Origin: Vulcanimicrobiota bacterium
Lineage (GTDB): Bacteria; Vulcanimicrobiota; Vulcanimicrobiia; Vulcanimicrobiales; Vulcanimicrobiaceae
Assembly (NCBI GenBank): GCA_027306785.1
Contig: DAHUZB010000029.1
Span: 1 to 53,979, forward strand
Length of the DNA stretch: 53,979 nt
Direction: 5' to 3'
Shown: positions 35,646 through 44,232 of the stretch, piece after piece
How the letters are laid out: each line of letters starts with the position of its first letter
Position numbering within the stretch: position 1 is the first letter of the stretch
The notes under the pieces: model-generated
Told to the model about the DNA's origin: nothing
The model's input: the letters and a program-made list of their open reading frames with translations, nothing else
Database searches by the model: none
Made by a program: the position numbers and the translations under genes

Positions 35646-36482
35646 CTAGACCGGCTCCGAGGGAATCTCCGCGAGGGTGACCTCGCGCCCCCGCTCCGCG
35701 CCCACCCCGAAGCTCCCGTGCTTCCTATCGTAGTAGCGCCGAAGACGGAGGCGATAGAAGATCGCGAGCGTATCCAGCGCAAGCACCCAAACCTGGCGCA
35801 TCGTGATTCGCCCCATCGGGCGTTGGAATTCGAGGCGAACCGGAGCGTCGACGATGCGATAGCCCAGGCTGTGCGCTATCGAGAGGAGCTCGATATCGAA
35901 CGCAAAGCGCTTCGCGAGGACGCGCGGGAAGACATCGTCGAGCAATTCGCGACGGAACAACTTGAGCCCGGTTTGGGTATCCCGCAGCGGGAGCCCGAAG
36001 AGAAGCCGCACGAGCGCGTAGTACCCGACGCTATAGATTTGTCGATGCCATGGATAATTGACGTTCGATTCCGGATGGCGCTTCGAACCGATGACCGCGT
36101 GCGCCCCGGAACTCCGCATAATATGGAAAAAGCGAGGTAGCTGCGACGGATGGAGATCCATGTCGGCATCGAGGAAGACGAGATAGTCGCCCTTTGCATG
36201 CGAGCAACCGGCCATAAGCGCGTTGCCCTTGCCTTGATTCACGTCATAGCGAACGATGCGGACGAACTCGGGATGATCAACCAGGATTTTCGCCGCCTGA
36301 AGGTAGGTGTTGTCGCTGGAGCCGTCGTCCACGAGAATGACTTCATAGTCGCAGCCGAATGTCCCGAGCGTCGCGACGACCTCTTTCAGGTTACCGAGGA
36401 TATGAGCCGATTCATTGAAGGCCGGCATAATGACCGACACCATACCGTCTAGTGCGTACGGCAAAACGTTGTGGCGTGTCAT
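35646..36482 (-). CDS. family 2 glycosyltransferase (dolichyl-phosphate-type)
   Basis: The protein is 278 residues from an ATG at 36482 that overlaps the murJ stop (ATGA). Longer in-frame extensions upstream are Arg-rich shadow. GT-A markers are VSVIMPAFNESAHILGNL, VILVDDGSSDNTYL, GKGNALMAGCSHAKGDYLVFLDADMDLHP with DxD, and the downstream LRDTQTGLKLFRREL typical of DPM/GtrB-type enzymes that load a sugar on a polyprenyl carrier. Unlike GtrB it has no obvious C-terminal transmembrane pair. Coupled to MurJ, it may feed a lipid-linked intermediate. Confidence 0.9.
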   Translation of the reverse strand: MTRHNVLPYALDGMVSVIMPAFNESAHILGNLKEVVATLGTFGCDYEVILVDDGSSDNTYLQAAKILVDHPEFVRIVRYDVNQGKGNALMAGCSHAKGDYLVFLDADMDLHPSQLPRFFHIMRSSGAHAVIGSKRHPESNVNYPWHRQIYSVGYYALVRLLFGLPLRDTQTGLKLFRRELLDDVFPRVLAKRFAFDIELLSIAHSLGYRIVDAPVRLEFQRPMGRITMRQVWVLALDTLAIFYRLRLRRYYDRKHGSFGVGAERGREVTLAEIPSEPV

Positions 36483-38053
36483 GCGATCGGGGCCTCCCGG
36501 TTCTCCGATGGGGTGATCAAGTGCTTCTCGAACTTCGCGATGATGGCTTTCCAAGCGAGATCCAGCTCTTCCACTCCGAGCGCGCGCGCGACGGAAAGGA
36601 AAACGGCTGCACCGATCGCGATCTGACCGGCGAGGTACCAGGCGCGCGCGGCGAACGATGCGTCGGGATGGACGCCGAGCGAAGCGATCCAATGTAACGC
36701 GGCGTACATCGCGCCCGATGCGATGCCGACCTTCACCAGCGACACGATGAGCGCCGACCACTCGATGCCGCGCACGAGGCGCGCCACCAGTAAGAGCAGC
36801 AGCACCGCCTGGAACATCTGACTGAGACTGTTGGCAAGCAAGAGTCCGCGCGCGCCGAGCGAGGGGAGCCACAGCACCGAAAGCAACACATTCAGCAGCA
36901 CGGTCATCACCGAGATCGCCACGGTCGCCGCGGTTTCCTTACAGGCAAAGCAACAGCGCGTCAGCACCACGTTCGCCGCCAGCGCGACGAGCCCGAGCGC
37001 CGAGAACGGCAGCAGCGATGCGGTCAGCGTGGTCGCCGACGGACCGAACGTCCCGCGTTCGAAGAGCGTCTGAATCATGGGGTATGCAAGCACGACGAGC
37101 GCACACGTCGATGGAATCGTGATGAAGTTCACCAGCCGCAGGCCGGTAACCACGCTGCGCGCCACGCCGCGGCGATTGTCTTTCGCGAATTGTGCCGCGA
37201 GCAGCGGAAAGATGACGGTCGCGATCGCGGCCGCGAAAATCTGCTGCGGAAAGTTGACGAGCTTCGTCACGTAGTTCATGCCCGCGATATAGCCCGGGGC
37301 GAGCGTCGATGCGAAGAAGCGATCGAAGAACAACGCGAGTTGCCCCGCCGCACTGCCGATCACGATCGGACCGAGCAGCGTCCACATCTGCTTGAGGCCC
37401 GGGTGCTTCAGATCGATCATGAAGCGATAGCGACCGAGCCGCAAGAACGAAGGCAACTGCACCGCGAACTGCGCGATGAGCCCCCACGTGGTCCCGAAGA
37501 CGAGCGCGAAAATGCCGTAGCGATGGTTGAGCACCATAACGCAGCCGATCGTCACCAGGTTGATCGCGATGCCCGTCAGAGCCGCCGCGCGGAAGCGATG
37601 GTAGGCGTTGAGCATCGCCGTCAGCACGCCGCTCAGGCTCACCGCCACGATACTCGGCATCAACGTGCGCGTCATATGGATCGCAACACCCATCTGCGGC
37701 GGCGGAAACCCGTGCGCGATCAACGGCACGTACCACGGCGCGAGGAAGTAGCCGAGCACCGCGCAGAGCGTCAGCACGACCGCCAGCAGGTTGAGAATCG
37801 TATTGCCGAGCGTCCAGGCGTCGTCTTCGCGGCGATGCGCGATGTAATCCGAAAAGACCGGAACGAGCGCGCTCAGCAGCGCGCCGTTGAAGACGCCGAA
37901 GAGAATCGTCGGAATCGTCGCCGCGGCGAGGAACGTGTCCATCTCCCAATGCGTGCCGTAGTACTTCGCATTGATGACCTCGCGCATGAAGCCGAGCAGC
38001 GTGGACGCAAAGGTGGCCGCCACGACGAACAGCGTCGAGGCCGCAACCGACAT
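36479..38053 (-). CDS. murJ: lipid II flippase MurJ / MviN family
   Basis: A 524-residue inner-membrane flippase with about 14 helices. The N-terminal STLFVVAATFASTLLGFMREVINAKYYGTHWEMDTFLAAATIPTILFGV is the MurJ opening, with the conserved GFxR and DTFLAA stretches. The loop segments HGFPPPQMGVAIHMTRTL and FFDRFFASTLAPGYIAGMNYVTKL are also MurJ-like. It moves lipid II, or in some lineages an O-unit, across the membrane. Given the sugar-transferase and GT2 neighbours, a polysaccharide substrate is possible. Confidence 0.92.
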   Translation of the reverse strand: MSVAASTLFVVAATFASTLLGFMREVINAKYYGTHWEMDTFLAAATIPTILFGVFNGALLSALVPVFSDYIAHRREDDAWTLGNTILNLLAVVLTLCAVLGYFLAPWYVPLIAHGFPPPQMGVAIHMTRTLMPSIVAVSLSGVLTAMLNAYHRFRAAALTGIAINLVTIGCVMVLNHRYGIFALVFGTTWGLIAQFAVQLPSFLRLGRYRFMIDLKHPGLKQMWTLLGPIVIGSAAGQLALFFDRFFASTLAPGYIAGMNYVTKLVNFPQQIFAAAIATVIFPLLAAQFAKDNRRGVARSVVTGLRLVNFITIPSTCALVVLAYPMIQTLFERGTFGPSATTLTASLLPFSALGLVALAANVVLTRCCFACKETAATVAISVMTVLLNVLLSVLWLPSLGARGLLLANSLSQMFQAVLLLLLVARLVRGIEWSALIVSLVKVGIASGAMYAALHWIASLGVHPDASFAARAWYLAGQIAIGAAVFLSVARALGVEELDLAWKAIIAKFEKHLITPSENREAPIA

Positions 38054-38093
38054 GCGCCTACGCGGCGCCGCGGGAACGACGCGGAGTTGCGGT

Positions 38094-38735
38094 TTAATGC
38101 GCGCCGTCCTTTCGCAGAACGGCGGGGATCGTCTTGATCACGATCTCCAAATCGCCGAGCGGCGTCCATTCGTCCACGTAGCGGTTGTCGAGTTCCATCC
38201 AGTGATCGAACGAAACTTCGCTGCGCCCGTTGATCTGCCAGAGACAGGTGATGCCCTGCGGCACGAGCAGACGACGGCGCGCAAACGTATCGTAGTGCGC
38301 CACCTCGCACGGCAATGCCGGCCGCGGCCCGACGAGCGACATCTCGCCGCGCACTACATTGAGCAGATTGGGCAGTTCGTCGATGCTGGTGCGGCGCAGC
38401 AGGCCGCCGAGCGGATGCAGACGGGGATCGTTGCGAATCTTGAAGACCGGGCCGTCGGCCTCGTTGAGATGCATCAGCTCGTCACGCAGTTCGTGCGCGT
38501 TCTCCACCATCGTGCGCAGCTTGAACATCTTGAAGCGGCGGCCGTACTGCCCCACGCGCTCCTGCGCGTAAAACGGCGCGCCTCCGGTCACGATCACGAC
38601 GCCGAGCGCAGCGAGCGCGATCACGGGCAGCGCGCAAAGCAGCAACGCGGAACCGAGCGTCACGTCGATGACGCGCTTGATCGTCCACCACGAAGCCGGA
38701 ACCGCGCGTTCCGCCACCTGCACCGCCGCCTGCAT
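38094..38735 (-). CDS. undecaprenyl-phosphate sugar phosphotransferase (bacterial sugar transferase)
   Basis: The 213-residue short, single-helix form of the polyprenyl-phosphate hexose-1-phosphate transferase. A membrane segment TLGSALLLCALPVIALAALGVVIV (about 27-50) is followed by FYAQERVGQYGRRFKMFKLRTMV and the catalytic region KIRNDPRLHPLGGLLRRTSIDELPNLLNVVRGEMSLVGPRP (Asp-Glu). C-terminally the protein has GITCLWQINGRSEVSFDHWMELD. It starts a lipid-linked repeat unit by transferring a sugar phosphate. It lacks the N-terminal four-helix domain of WbaP/WcaJ. Confidence 0.93.
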   Translation of the reverse strand: MQAAVQVAERAVPASWWTIKRVIDVTLGSALLLCALPVIALAALGVVIVTGGAPFYAQERVGQYGRRFKMFKLRTMVENAHELRDELMHLNEADGPVFKIRNDPRLHPLGGLLRRTSIDELPNLLNVVRGEMSLVGPRPALPCEVAHYDTFARRRLLVPQGITCLWQINGRSEVSFDHWMELDNRYVDEWTPLGDLEIVIKTIPAVLRKDGAH

Positions 38736-38738
38736 GCG

Positions 38739-39854
38739 CTAGAGTCCGAACGCCTCCATCACCGTGCGTCCCACGTTATCCAGCCCCTCCAGCTCGCCGA
38801 TGGCGGCACCGGGGCGATCGCTCAGATGAATGAACGGCACGAATTCGCGCGTGTGGTCGCTGCCGGGCGCCGTCGGATCGCAGCCGTGGTCGGCGGTAAA
38901 GATCACCTGATCCTCCGGGCGCAGCAATGATTCCAAGCGCGGCACGAGCGCGTCGAGCGCTTCGAGCGCATCCGCGTAGCCGCGCACGTTGCGACGATGC
39001 CCGTATTTCGAATCGAAGTCGTTGAGGTTCGTGAAGATGAAGCCATGATCGACCCGTTCCAAAAGCTCGAACGTCTTCTCCATGGCATCGCGGTTGTCCG
39101 TAACCCGCACCGACGAGGCGATGCCGTGCCCGCAGTAGATATCGCAAATCTTCCCGACGGCGTGGACACCTACACCACGATCCGCCAGCCGGTCGAGGAC
39201 GCTCTGTGGCGGCTCGATGGCATAGTCCCGACGATTCGGCGTCCGCACGAAGGCCCCCGGTTGCCCCACGAAGGGCCGCGCGATCACGCGGTTGACGTTG
39301 TGCGGCTCGACCAGCATCGCTCGCACCCGTTCGCACCAATCGTACAAAACGGCAAGAGGAACAACCTCTTCATGCGCGGCGACCTGGAAGACCGAGTCGG
39401 CCGAGGTATAGAGGATCGGGCGCCCCGTCGCGATGTGCTCGGCGCCGAGCTCTTCGATGATCTCGGTCCCCGAAGCCGGCTTGTTCCCGAGCGGCGCCTT
39501 GCCGGTAATCCGCGTAAACTGCTCCACGAGCTCCTCGGGGAAGCCCTCCGGATAGGTCGGGAACGGCACGGCGGTGATGATGCCGGCCATCTCCCAATGC
39601 CCGGTGATCGTGTCCTTGCCGCGGCTACGTTCGCGCAGACGGCCGACCCGAGCGCGCGGCTCGGCTACCGGCGCCACACCCTCGATCGCGGTCAGGTGCC
39701 CCAGGCCCAGGCGCTCGAAAGCGGGCAGGCGCAGGCCGCCGACGCGCCTGGCTACGTTGCCGATCGTGTTGGCGCCGCTCGCATCGCCGTACTGGATGAA
39801 ATCGGGGAGCGCGCCGATGCCGCCGGAGTCCAAAACAATCGTAACAACACGCAT
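38739..39854 (-). CDS. deoB: phosphopentomutase
   Basis: A 371-residue alkaline-phosphatase-superfamily enzyme interconverting (deoxy)ribose-1-phosphate and 5-phosphate. The first metal Asp is in VVTIVLDSGGIGALPD. RSRGKDTITGHWEMAG holds the Thr that is phosphorylated. NLNDFDSKYGHRRN, ADHGCDPTAPGSDHTRE and the intervening His/Asp residues complete the two-Mn site. Pyrimidine-nucleoside phosphorylase at 44233 would supply its substrate. It is separated from the sugar transferase by 3 nt and probably heads the transcript that runs to the GT2 at 35646. Confidence 0.95.
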   Translation of the reverse strand: MRVVTIVLDSGGIGALPDFIQYGDASGANTIGNVARRVGGLRLPAFERLGLGHLTAIEGVAPVAEPRARVGRLRERSRGKDTITGHWEMAGIITAVPFPTYPEGFPEELVEQFTRITGKAPLGNKPASGTEIIEELGAEHIATGRPILYTSADSVFQVAAHEEVVPLAVLYDWCERVRAMLVEPHNVNRVIARPFVGQPGAFVRTPNRRDYAIEPPQSVLDRLADRGVGVHAVGKICDIYCGHGIASSVRVTDNRDAMEKTFELLERVDHGFIFTNLNDFDSKYGHRRNVRGYADALEALDALVPRLESLLRPEDQVIFTADHGCDPTAPGSDHTREFVPFIHLSDRPGAAIGELEGLDNVGRTVMEAFGL

Positions 39855-39950
39855 GATGACGCGATTCCGTTTCGGCCTTTCCGAATCTCAGTCTTGCCCC
39901 GGACTCTAGGAGAAAATAACTAAACGATTAAATCACGAGCCCTCTGCCTC

Positions 39951-41747
39951 ATGCGTCTTCTTTTGCACGTGCGACAAAGATCGATCCTCATCGCGCTCAT
40001 GCTCGCGTCGGTGCTGTTCGCGCCCGTCGTTGCGCGCGCCGATGCGGTCGCGCCCTCGCTCGTGGTGCATCTGCGCGCGGATCACATCGAATTCTATTAC
40101 GATCGCTACTTGATCGAAGCCGACGGTCACGTGCGAGTGCGGATGAGCGACGGCACCACGGTCACGGGCGACGCGTTCTCGATGGATTTGAAACTTAATC
40201 GGTTCTTAATCGCGAGCCACGTGCATCTGCAGAGTAGCGGGGGCAACCTCGACGGCGCGGCGATCGCCGATTTTCTGGATTTCCGGCGTATCTACTTCGT
40301 GCCGGTGCTCGCGAAGCCGGATCGTTGGACCTACGAAAACGGCGATTATCGCCGGCCGATCAAAGGCCGCGAGATGCCCGGCGATACGTTCTACTTTCCG
40401 GATCTCTCGCACGCGACGCCGCAACTGAGCGCTAAATCGGCCACCATCGGCGCCAAGTCGTACGTTCGCTTCGGCGACGTCACGTCGTACGTCTTTCACG
40501 TGCCGGTGCCGCTGCCGTCGTACTACGTGTACTTCGGCACCAATCAGGATCTCGCGCAGAACTCGCTCTCGGGCGCTAACCTCGATCTCACCTGGAACGC
40601 GACCGGCAGCAACAACACGATCTCCGCCGTGCACCTTCGCCACGACACGCAGAACGGAAATTACCTCGCGTTCGAACAGCATTTCGCGGGCGCCCACGAA
40701 TATGCGGTGGTCTCGGTCAACCCGGCGACGCGTCTCGGCAAGTTCTGGAATATGAACGCGGGCGATCGCATCGGGAATCGGCTACAGCTCAACGTGTTCG
40801 AGCAGTATTACACCGAGCAGCACCTGTTCGGCCGTCAGCACGCGGCGGCGAGCTACACCTTTCTCGATCTCAACCAGGCGTTGCCGCACTCGTACCTCCA
40901 GGCCGTCATCCAGCAAACCTACTACAACCTGATCGGCAAGGGGTCGCCCGCGATTCCGAACCACCCGATCCAGCTCCACATCTACGGCTCGAGCTTCAAC
41001 AACCGCATTTTCAAGACGCCGTTTTACGAACAGATTCACTGGGGCATCGGGTTCAATCACGACACCTCGACCGGCTACCACAACGTCACCGGTCTGCAGA
41101 CGTACGGCGGCTACACCTACACGACGATCTGGGATCATCTGCTCGGGTACACGGTCTATCTGCCGAACTTCAAATTCGGCAATCGCGACAACCCGTACAA
41201 GACGTTCTACTTCAACGCGACGCTGAGCGCGCAGCGCCAGTGGTTCAGCGTGCCGCATCACACGAACTCCGCAACGACCAACCTCTCGGTCAGCCGCCAA
41301 TTTTCGCGTGACATTTCGGCGTACGTCGCGTACAACGTGACGAACACCGGCGATTACTACAATCACGGCGGCTACACACCGTACGCGCCCACCGACGCGA
41401 GCGGCAATCCCGACTACGGATTCCTCGCGTTTCGCGGCGCGGCCACGCTACGCACGGCGACGCTCGGCATCAACTACAGCGCGAACCCCGACTTCACGGC
41501 GTCGCTCACCTTCGATCGCCATAAGGATTTCCCGGCGGCGGTGCCCGGCGTCTTTCCGCTGCCGCCGACCAACAATATCGGGCAGTACCTCTACACGAAC
41601 TATCTCGGCCAGCCGCCCTACGACATCACCGGCAACGTGCGCGCGCGCCTCCTACCGCATCTCATGATCGACGTGCAGCGCACCTACTTCTTCAACTTCG
41701 GGACCGAAAAGTGGAGCCCGCAGTTTCTGGTGCAATGCACGCAATGA
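39951..41747 (+). CDS. LptD/OstA-like outer-membrane protein
   Basis: The 598 residues start with a signal peptide (LIALMLASVLFAPVVARA, about 12-30). An OstA/LptA-like domain (LVVHLRADHIEFYYDRYLIEADGHVRVRM, then GDAFSMDLKLNRFL) lies at about 37-110. After this comes a barrel-like region to the C-terminus with alternating aromatic strands (LQLNVFEQYYTEQHLF, SYTFLDLNQ, YTYTTIWDHLLGYTVYLPNFKFG, TATLGINYSANPDFTASLTF). The general design matches LptD but is shorter, with no Cys pair. It may insert LPS or another glycolipid in the outer membrane. An AT-rich 96-nt gap separates it from divergent deoB. It is coupled by ATGA to the next gene. Confidence 0.75.
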   Translation: MRLLLHVRQRSILIALMLASVLFAPVVARADAVAPSLVVHLRADHIEFYYDRYLIEADGHVRVRMSDGTTVTGDAFSMDLKLNRFLIASHVHLQSSGGNLDGAAIADFLDFRRIYFVPVLAKPDRWTYENGDYRRPIKGREMPGDTFYFPDLSHATPQLSAKSATIGAKSYVRFGDVTSYVFHVPVPLPSYYVYFGTNQDLAQNSLSGANLDLTWNATGSNNTISAVHLRHDTQNGNYLAFEQHFAGAHEYAVVSVNPATRLGKFWNMNAGDRIGNRLQLNVFEQYYTEQHLFGRQHAAASYTFLDLNQALPHSYLQAVIQQTYYNLIGKGSPAIPNHPIQLHIYGSSFNNRIFKTPFYEQIHWGIGFNHDTSTGYHNVTGLQTYGGYTYTTIWDHLLGYTVYLPNFKFGNRDNPYKTFYFNATLSAQRQWFSVPHHTNSATTNLSVSRQFSRDISAYVAYNVTNTGDYYNHGGYTPYAPTDASGNPDYGFLAFRGAATLRTATLGINYSANPDFTASLTFDRHKDFPAAVPGVFPLPPTNNIGQYLYTNYLGQPPYDITGNVRARLLPHLMIDVQRTYFFNFGTEKWSPQFLVQCTQ

Positions 41748-42568
41748 TTCCGCGTCCCGTTCGCGCCGTCTGCGCCGCGCTCGCCGTCATCCTGCTCGCG
41801 GTGAACGCCCCGATCTCGATCACCGGGCAACTGCTTGCGTACCAGCAGGGCTACGTGTTTTTCACCACCGGTGACGGCTTCCGCGTGGCCCCGACGGTGC
41901 GCATTCTCGACGACCGCACGAAGCAGCCGGCGAAGGAAGCGCCCGCGCCGCGGATCTACGCGCGTGCCACCTTCGATGCGAGCGGCACGGTGGTCGAACT
42001 CGATCTCTCGCACAGGCCGCTGCCCGTCGAACCGCTGCCGGCGGACGTGCAGCAGTTTGCGGTGGTCGCATCCACGCCGTTCCCGAACCCCGAACTGATC
42101 CCGAAGGCCTCGGATAACGCGGCTCCGAGCGGCATGGATGTCGGCGTCTCGGGCAAGATCGTGCTCGTCACGATCACCGTGCAGGTGCCGCCGTCGACGC
42201 CGTTCGGTTCGCAAATCTTCATCACCACCGACGCGAGCGGCTGGAATCCGCAGGCGATCGCTATGGATCGCATCGATGCGCTGCACTTCCGCATCACGCG
42301 CCACATCGCGTCGGGAACGATTCTCCACTATCTCTACACGCGCGGATCGTTGCAAACCGAGGAGCGCGCGGAGAACGGCCTCGATCGCAAGCCGCGCCTG
42401 CTGCGCGTGAGCGATGCCGACGTGCGCTTGGTCGACGACGTCGTCTACGCGTGGGCGGATCAGAGCGGCGGAACGCAGTTGCCGCAACCGAACACGCTTC
42501 CCACACCGTACAATCCGGCGCCGTTCCCGAATCTGCCGCCGGGCCTGCCGACCCCGAATCCGCGCTAG
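41744..42568 (+). CDS. exported protein with a CBM20-like (starch-binding-like) fold
   Basis: The 274 residues start at an ATG overlapping the barrel gene's stop (another ATG at 41735 is possible). A single N-terminal hydrophobic segment (AVCAALAVILLAVNAPISITG) is a signal or anchor. The second half reads VTITVQVPPSTPFGSQIFITTDASGWNPQ, then TILHYLYTRGSLQTEERAENGLDRKPRLLRV and VYAWAD. This is the beta-sandwich pattern of CBM20/esterase-type glycan-recognition domains (gWnp, yTRGsw-tvE, nR-l-v, V--W-D). The C-terminus is Pro-rich. It is likely in the periplasm or on the outer surface, partnering the LptD-like barrel. No catalytic residues are seen. Confidence 0.65.
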   Translation: MIPRPVRAVCAALAVILLAVNAPISITGQLLAYQQGYVFFTTGDGFRVAPTVRILDDRTKQPAKEAPAPRIYARATFDASGTVVELDLSHRPLPVEPLPADVQQFAVVASTPFPNPELIPKASDNAAPSGMDVGVSGKIVLVTITVQVPPSTPFGSQIFITTDASGWNPQAIAMDRIDALHFRITRHIASGTILHYLYTRGSLQTEERAENGLDRKPRLLRVSDADVRLVDDVVYAWADQSGGTQLPQPNTLPTPYNPAPFPNLPPGLPTPNPR

Positions 42569-43185
42569 CGGATCTGCAGCGAGACCGAGCGACGCACCGC
42601 CGCGCCCTCGGTGTTGCGGGCGATCACGTCGAGTTGATAGCGTCCATGTAGAAAGAACGGCACGTTCGGCACGGTGTACGAGAGTGCGAAATGCCCCTCG
42701 CTCACTTTGGGCAGCGCGACCGAGAAGTTTGCGAGGCGAGCCACCACGCTCGCAACGTTCGACGAGGTGACGACCACGCCCGACACGGTGTCGCCCGCAT
42801 GCAGCAGCGTACGGGTGATCTCCACGCTGACGATTCGCGGCGGCGCATCGGCGGGCAGCACCGGCACATCCGGCGCCGGTGTCGTCGTGGGCGCAGCCGT
42901 CGGGATCGGCGTGGGCTTCGGCGTCGATGTCGGCTCCGGTGAAGGCGTGGGCGTCGGCGCGGCCGTTGCGTGAACCGCCTCGGGCGCCGCCGCCGCTGAC
43001 GGCCGCGCGGCGGGCGTCGGAGCGAGCGTAGGGGTGGCGCTTGCCGTCACGCTCGGAGCGGCGGTCGGAACGACGGTCGCCGACGGCGTCGGCGACGGCG
43101 TTGAGTCGGGTGAGGGCTTCTCGGCGGGCGCGCACGATGCGAGAAGCGTCAGGAGGAGCAGAACGGCGGATATCCGGAGAGGCAT
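42565..43185 (-). CDS. lipoprotein with Pro/Thr/Ser-rich linker and Ig-like domain
   Basis: The 206 residues carry the lipobox LLASC, with Cys21 as the acyl anchor. A low-complexity linker of about 90 residues rich in Pro, Thr, Ser and Ala reaches roughly residue 115. A compact beta-sandwich follows (PPRIVSVEITRTLLHAGDTVSGVVVTSS, given here as a segment about residues 116-143, to YQLDVIARNTEGAAVRRSVSLQIR). The start chosen is the ATG at 43185; upstream in-frame sequence is not coding-like. It is convergent with the CBM20-like gene, and the two stops overlap in the palindromic CTAG. Function unknown; probably spans the periplasm. Confidence 0.75.
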   Translation of the reverse strand: MPLRISAVLLLLTLLASCAPAEKPSPDSTPSPTPSATVVPTAAPSVTASATPTLAPTPAARPSAAAAPEAVHATAAPTPTPSPEPTSTPKPTPIPTAAPTTTPAPDVPVLPADAPPRIVSVEITRTLLHAGDTVSGVVVTSSNVASVVARLANFSVALPKVSEGHFALSYTVPNVPFFLHGRYQLDVIARNTEGAAVRRSVSLQIR

Positions 43186-43266
43186 CGCCGATCGAACGTT
43201 CGCCGTCGACCGAATCGTTCCGCGCGAGGATGCGCCCGCACGCCGCACGTCGAAGGGCGGGCCGCC

Positions 43267-44229
43267 ATGACGAACTCCACCGCGGCTCCCCCGAGCTTGA
43301 GCATCGTCGTCCCGCTCTATAACGAAGAGGGGAACGTCGCGCCGCTGCTCGCTCGCATCGCCGGCATCCTCGAGCGCTTGCCAAACCTGCCGTCGCACGA
43401 GATCGTGCTCGTGAACGACGGCAGCAAAGACGGTACGCTCGCGGCGATCCGCGCGGAGATGCGCGCGCGTCCGAACGTGGTGCTGGTGAACCTCTCGCGC
43501 AATTTCGGTCACCAGCTTGCGGCTTCGGCGGGCATCGAGATCGCACAGGGCGACGCGGTCGTGCTCATGGACGGGGATCTGCAAGATCCCCCCGAGCTCA
43601 TCGCCGAGTTCGTCGCGAAGTGGCGCGAAGGCTTCGACGTCGTGTACGCGGTGCGCCGCACGCGCAAGGGCGAGAGCGCCTTCAAGCTCTTCACCGCGCG
43701 ACTCTTCTACCGCACGATCAAGCGTCTAACCAAAGTCTCGATCCCGGTCGATACCGGCGATTTTCGTCTGATGAGCCGACGCGTGGTCAACGCGCTCAAG
43801 CAATCGCCCGAGCGCCATCGCTTTCTCCGCGGCCTGGTGAGCTGGGTCGGGTACAACCAAATCGGCGTCGAGTACGATCGCGACGAACGCTTGAGCGGCG
43901 AGACGAAGTATCCGCTACCGAAGATGCTGCGCTTCGCGATCGACGGCATCACCTCGTTCTCCGACGTGCCGCTACGCTTCGCGTCGTACCTGGGCTTTGT
44001 CGCTTCGGTCGTCGCGTTCGTCTACGCGTTGGTGGTCGTCGGATTCAAGCTCTTCAGCCTGCATCCGCCGGGGTACACGCGCGGCTGGGCGTCGACCATC
44101 GTCGCCGTGCTCTTCCTGGGCGGCGTGCAGTTGATCAGTCTGGGAATCCTCGGTGAGTACATCGGGCGCATTTACGACGAAGTCAAAGGTCGGCCGCTCT
44201 ATCTCATCAGCGAGATCGAGCGCAGCTAG
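43267..44229 (+). CDS. family 2 glycosyltransferase, GtrB/ArnC-like
   Basis: The 320 residues include SIVVPLYNEEGNVAPLLARI, EIVLVNDGSKDGTLAAI, VNLSRNFGHQLAASAGIEIAQGDAVVLMDGDLQDPPE with the DxD metal site, then DTGDFRLMSRRV and GETKYPLPKML. Two C-terminal transmembrane helices (about 240-262 and 275-300) match GtrB/ArnC/DPM1-type enzymes that transfer a sugar to undecaprenyl phosphate. It is convergent with the phosphorylase gene, with stops 3 nt apart. Confidence 0.93.
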   Translation: MTNSTAAPPSLSIVVPLYNEEGNVAPLLARIAGILERLPNLPSHEIVLVNDGSKDGTLAAIRAEMRARPNVVLVNLSRNFGHQLAASAGIEIAQGDAVVLMDGDLQDPPELIAEFVAKWREGFDVVYAVRRTRKGESAFKLFTARLFYRTIKRLTKVSIPVDTGDFRLMSRRVVNALKQSPERHRFLRGLVSWVGYNQIGVEYDRDERLSGETKYPLPKMLRFAIDGITSFSDVPLRFASYLGFVASVVAFVYALVVVGFKLFSLHPPGYTRGWASTIVAVLFLGGVQLISLGILGEYIGRIYDEVKGRPLYLISEIERS

Positions 44230-44232
44230 GCG

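Noticed and set aside
41684-43546. Minus-strand frame of 620 codons over the CBM20-like gene and beyond
   Set aside because: Arg/Ala-rich and spanning three real genes. It has no motifs.
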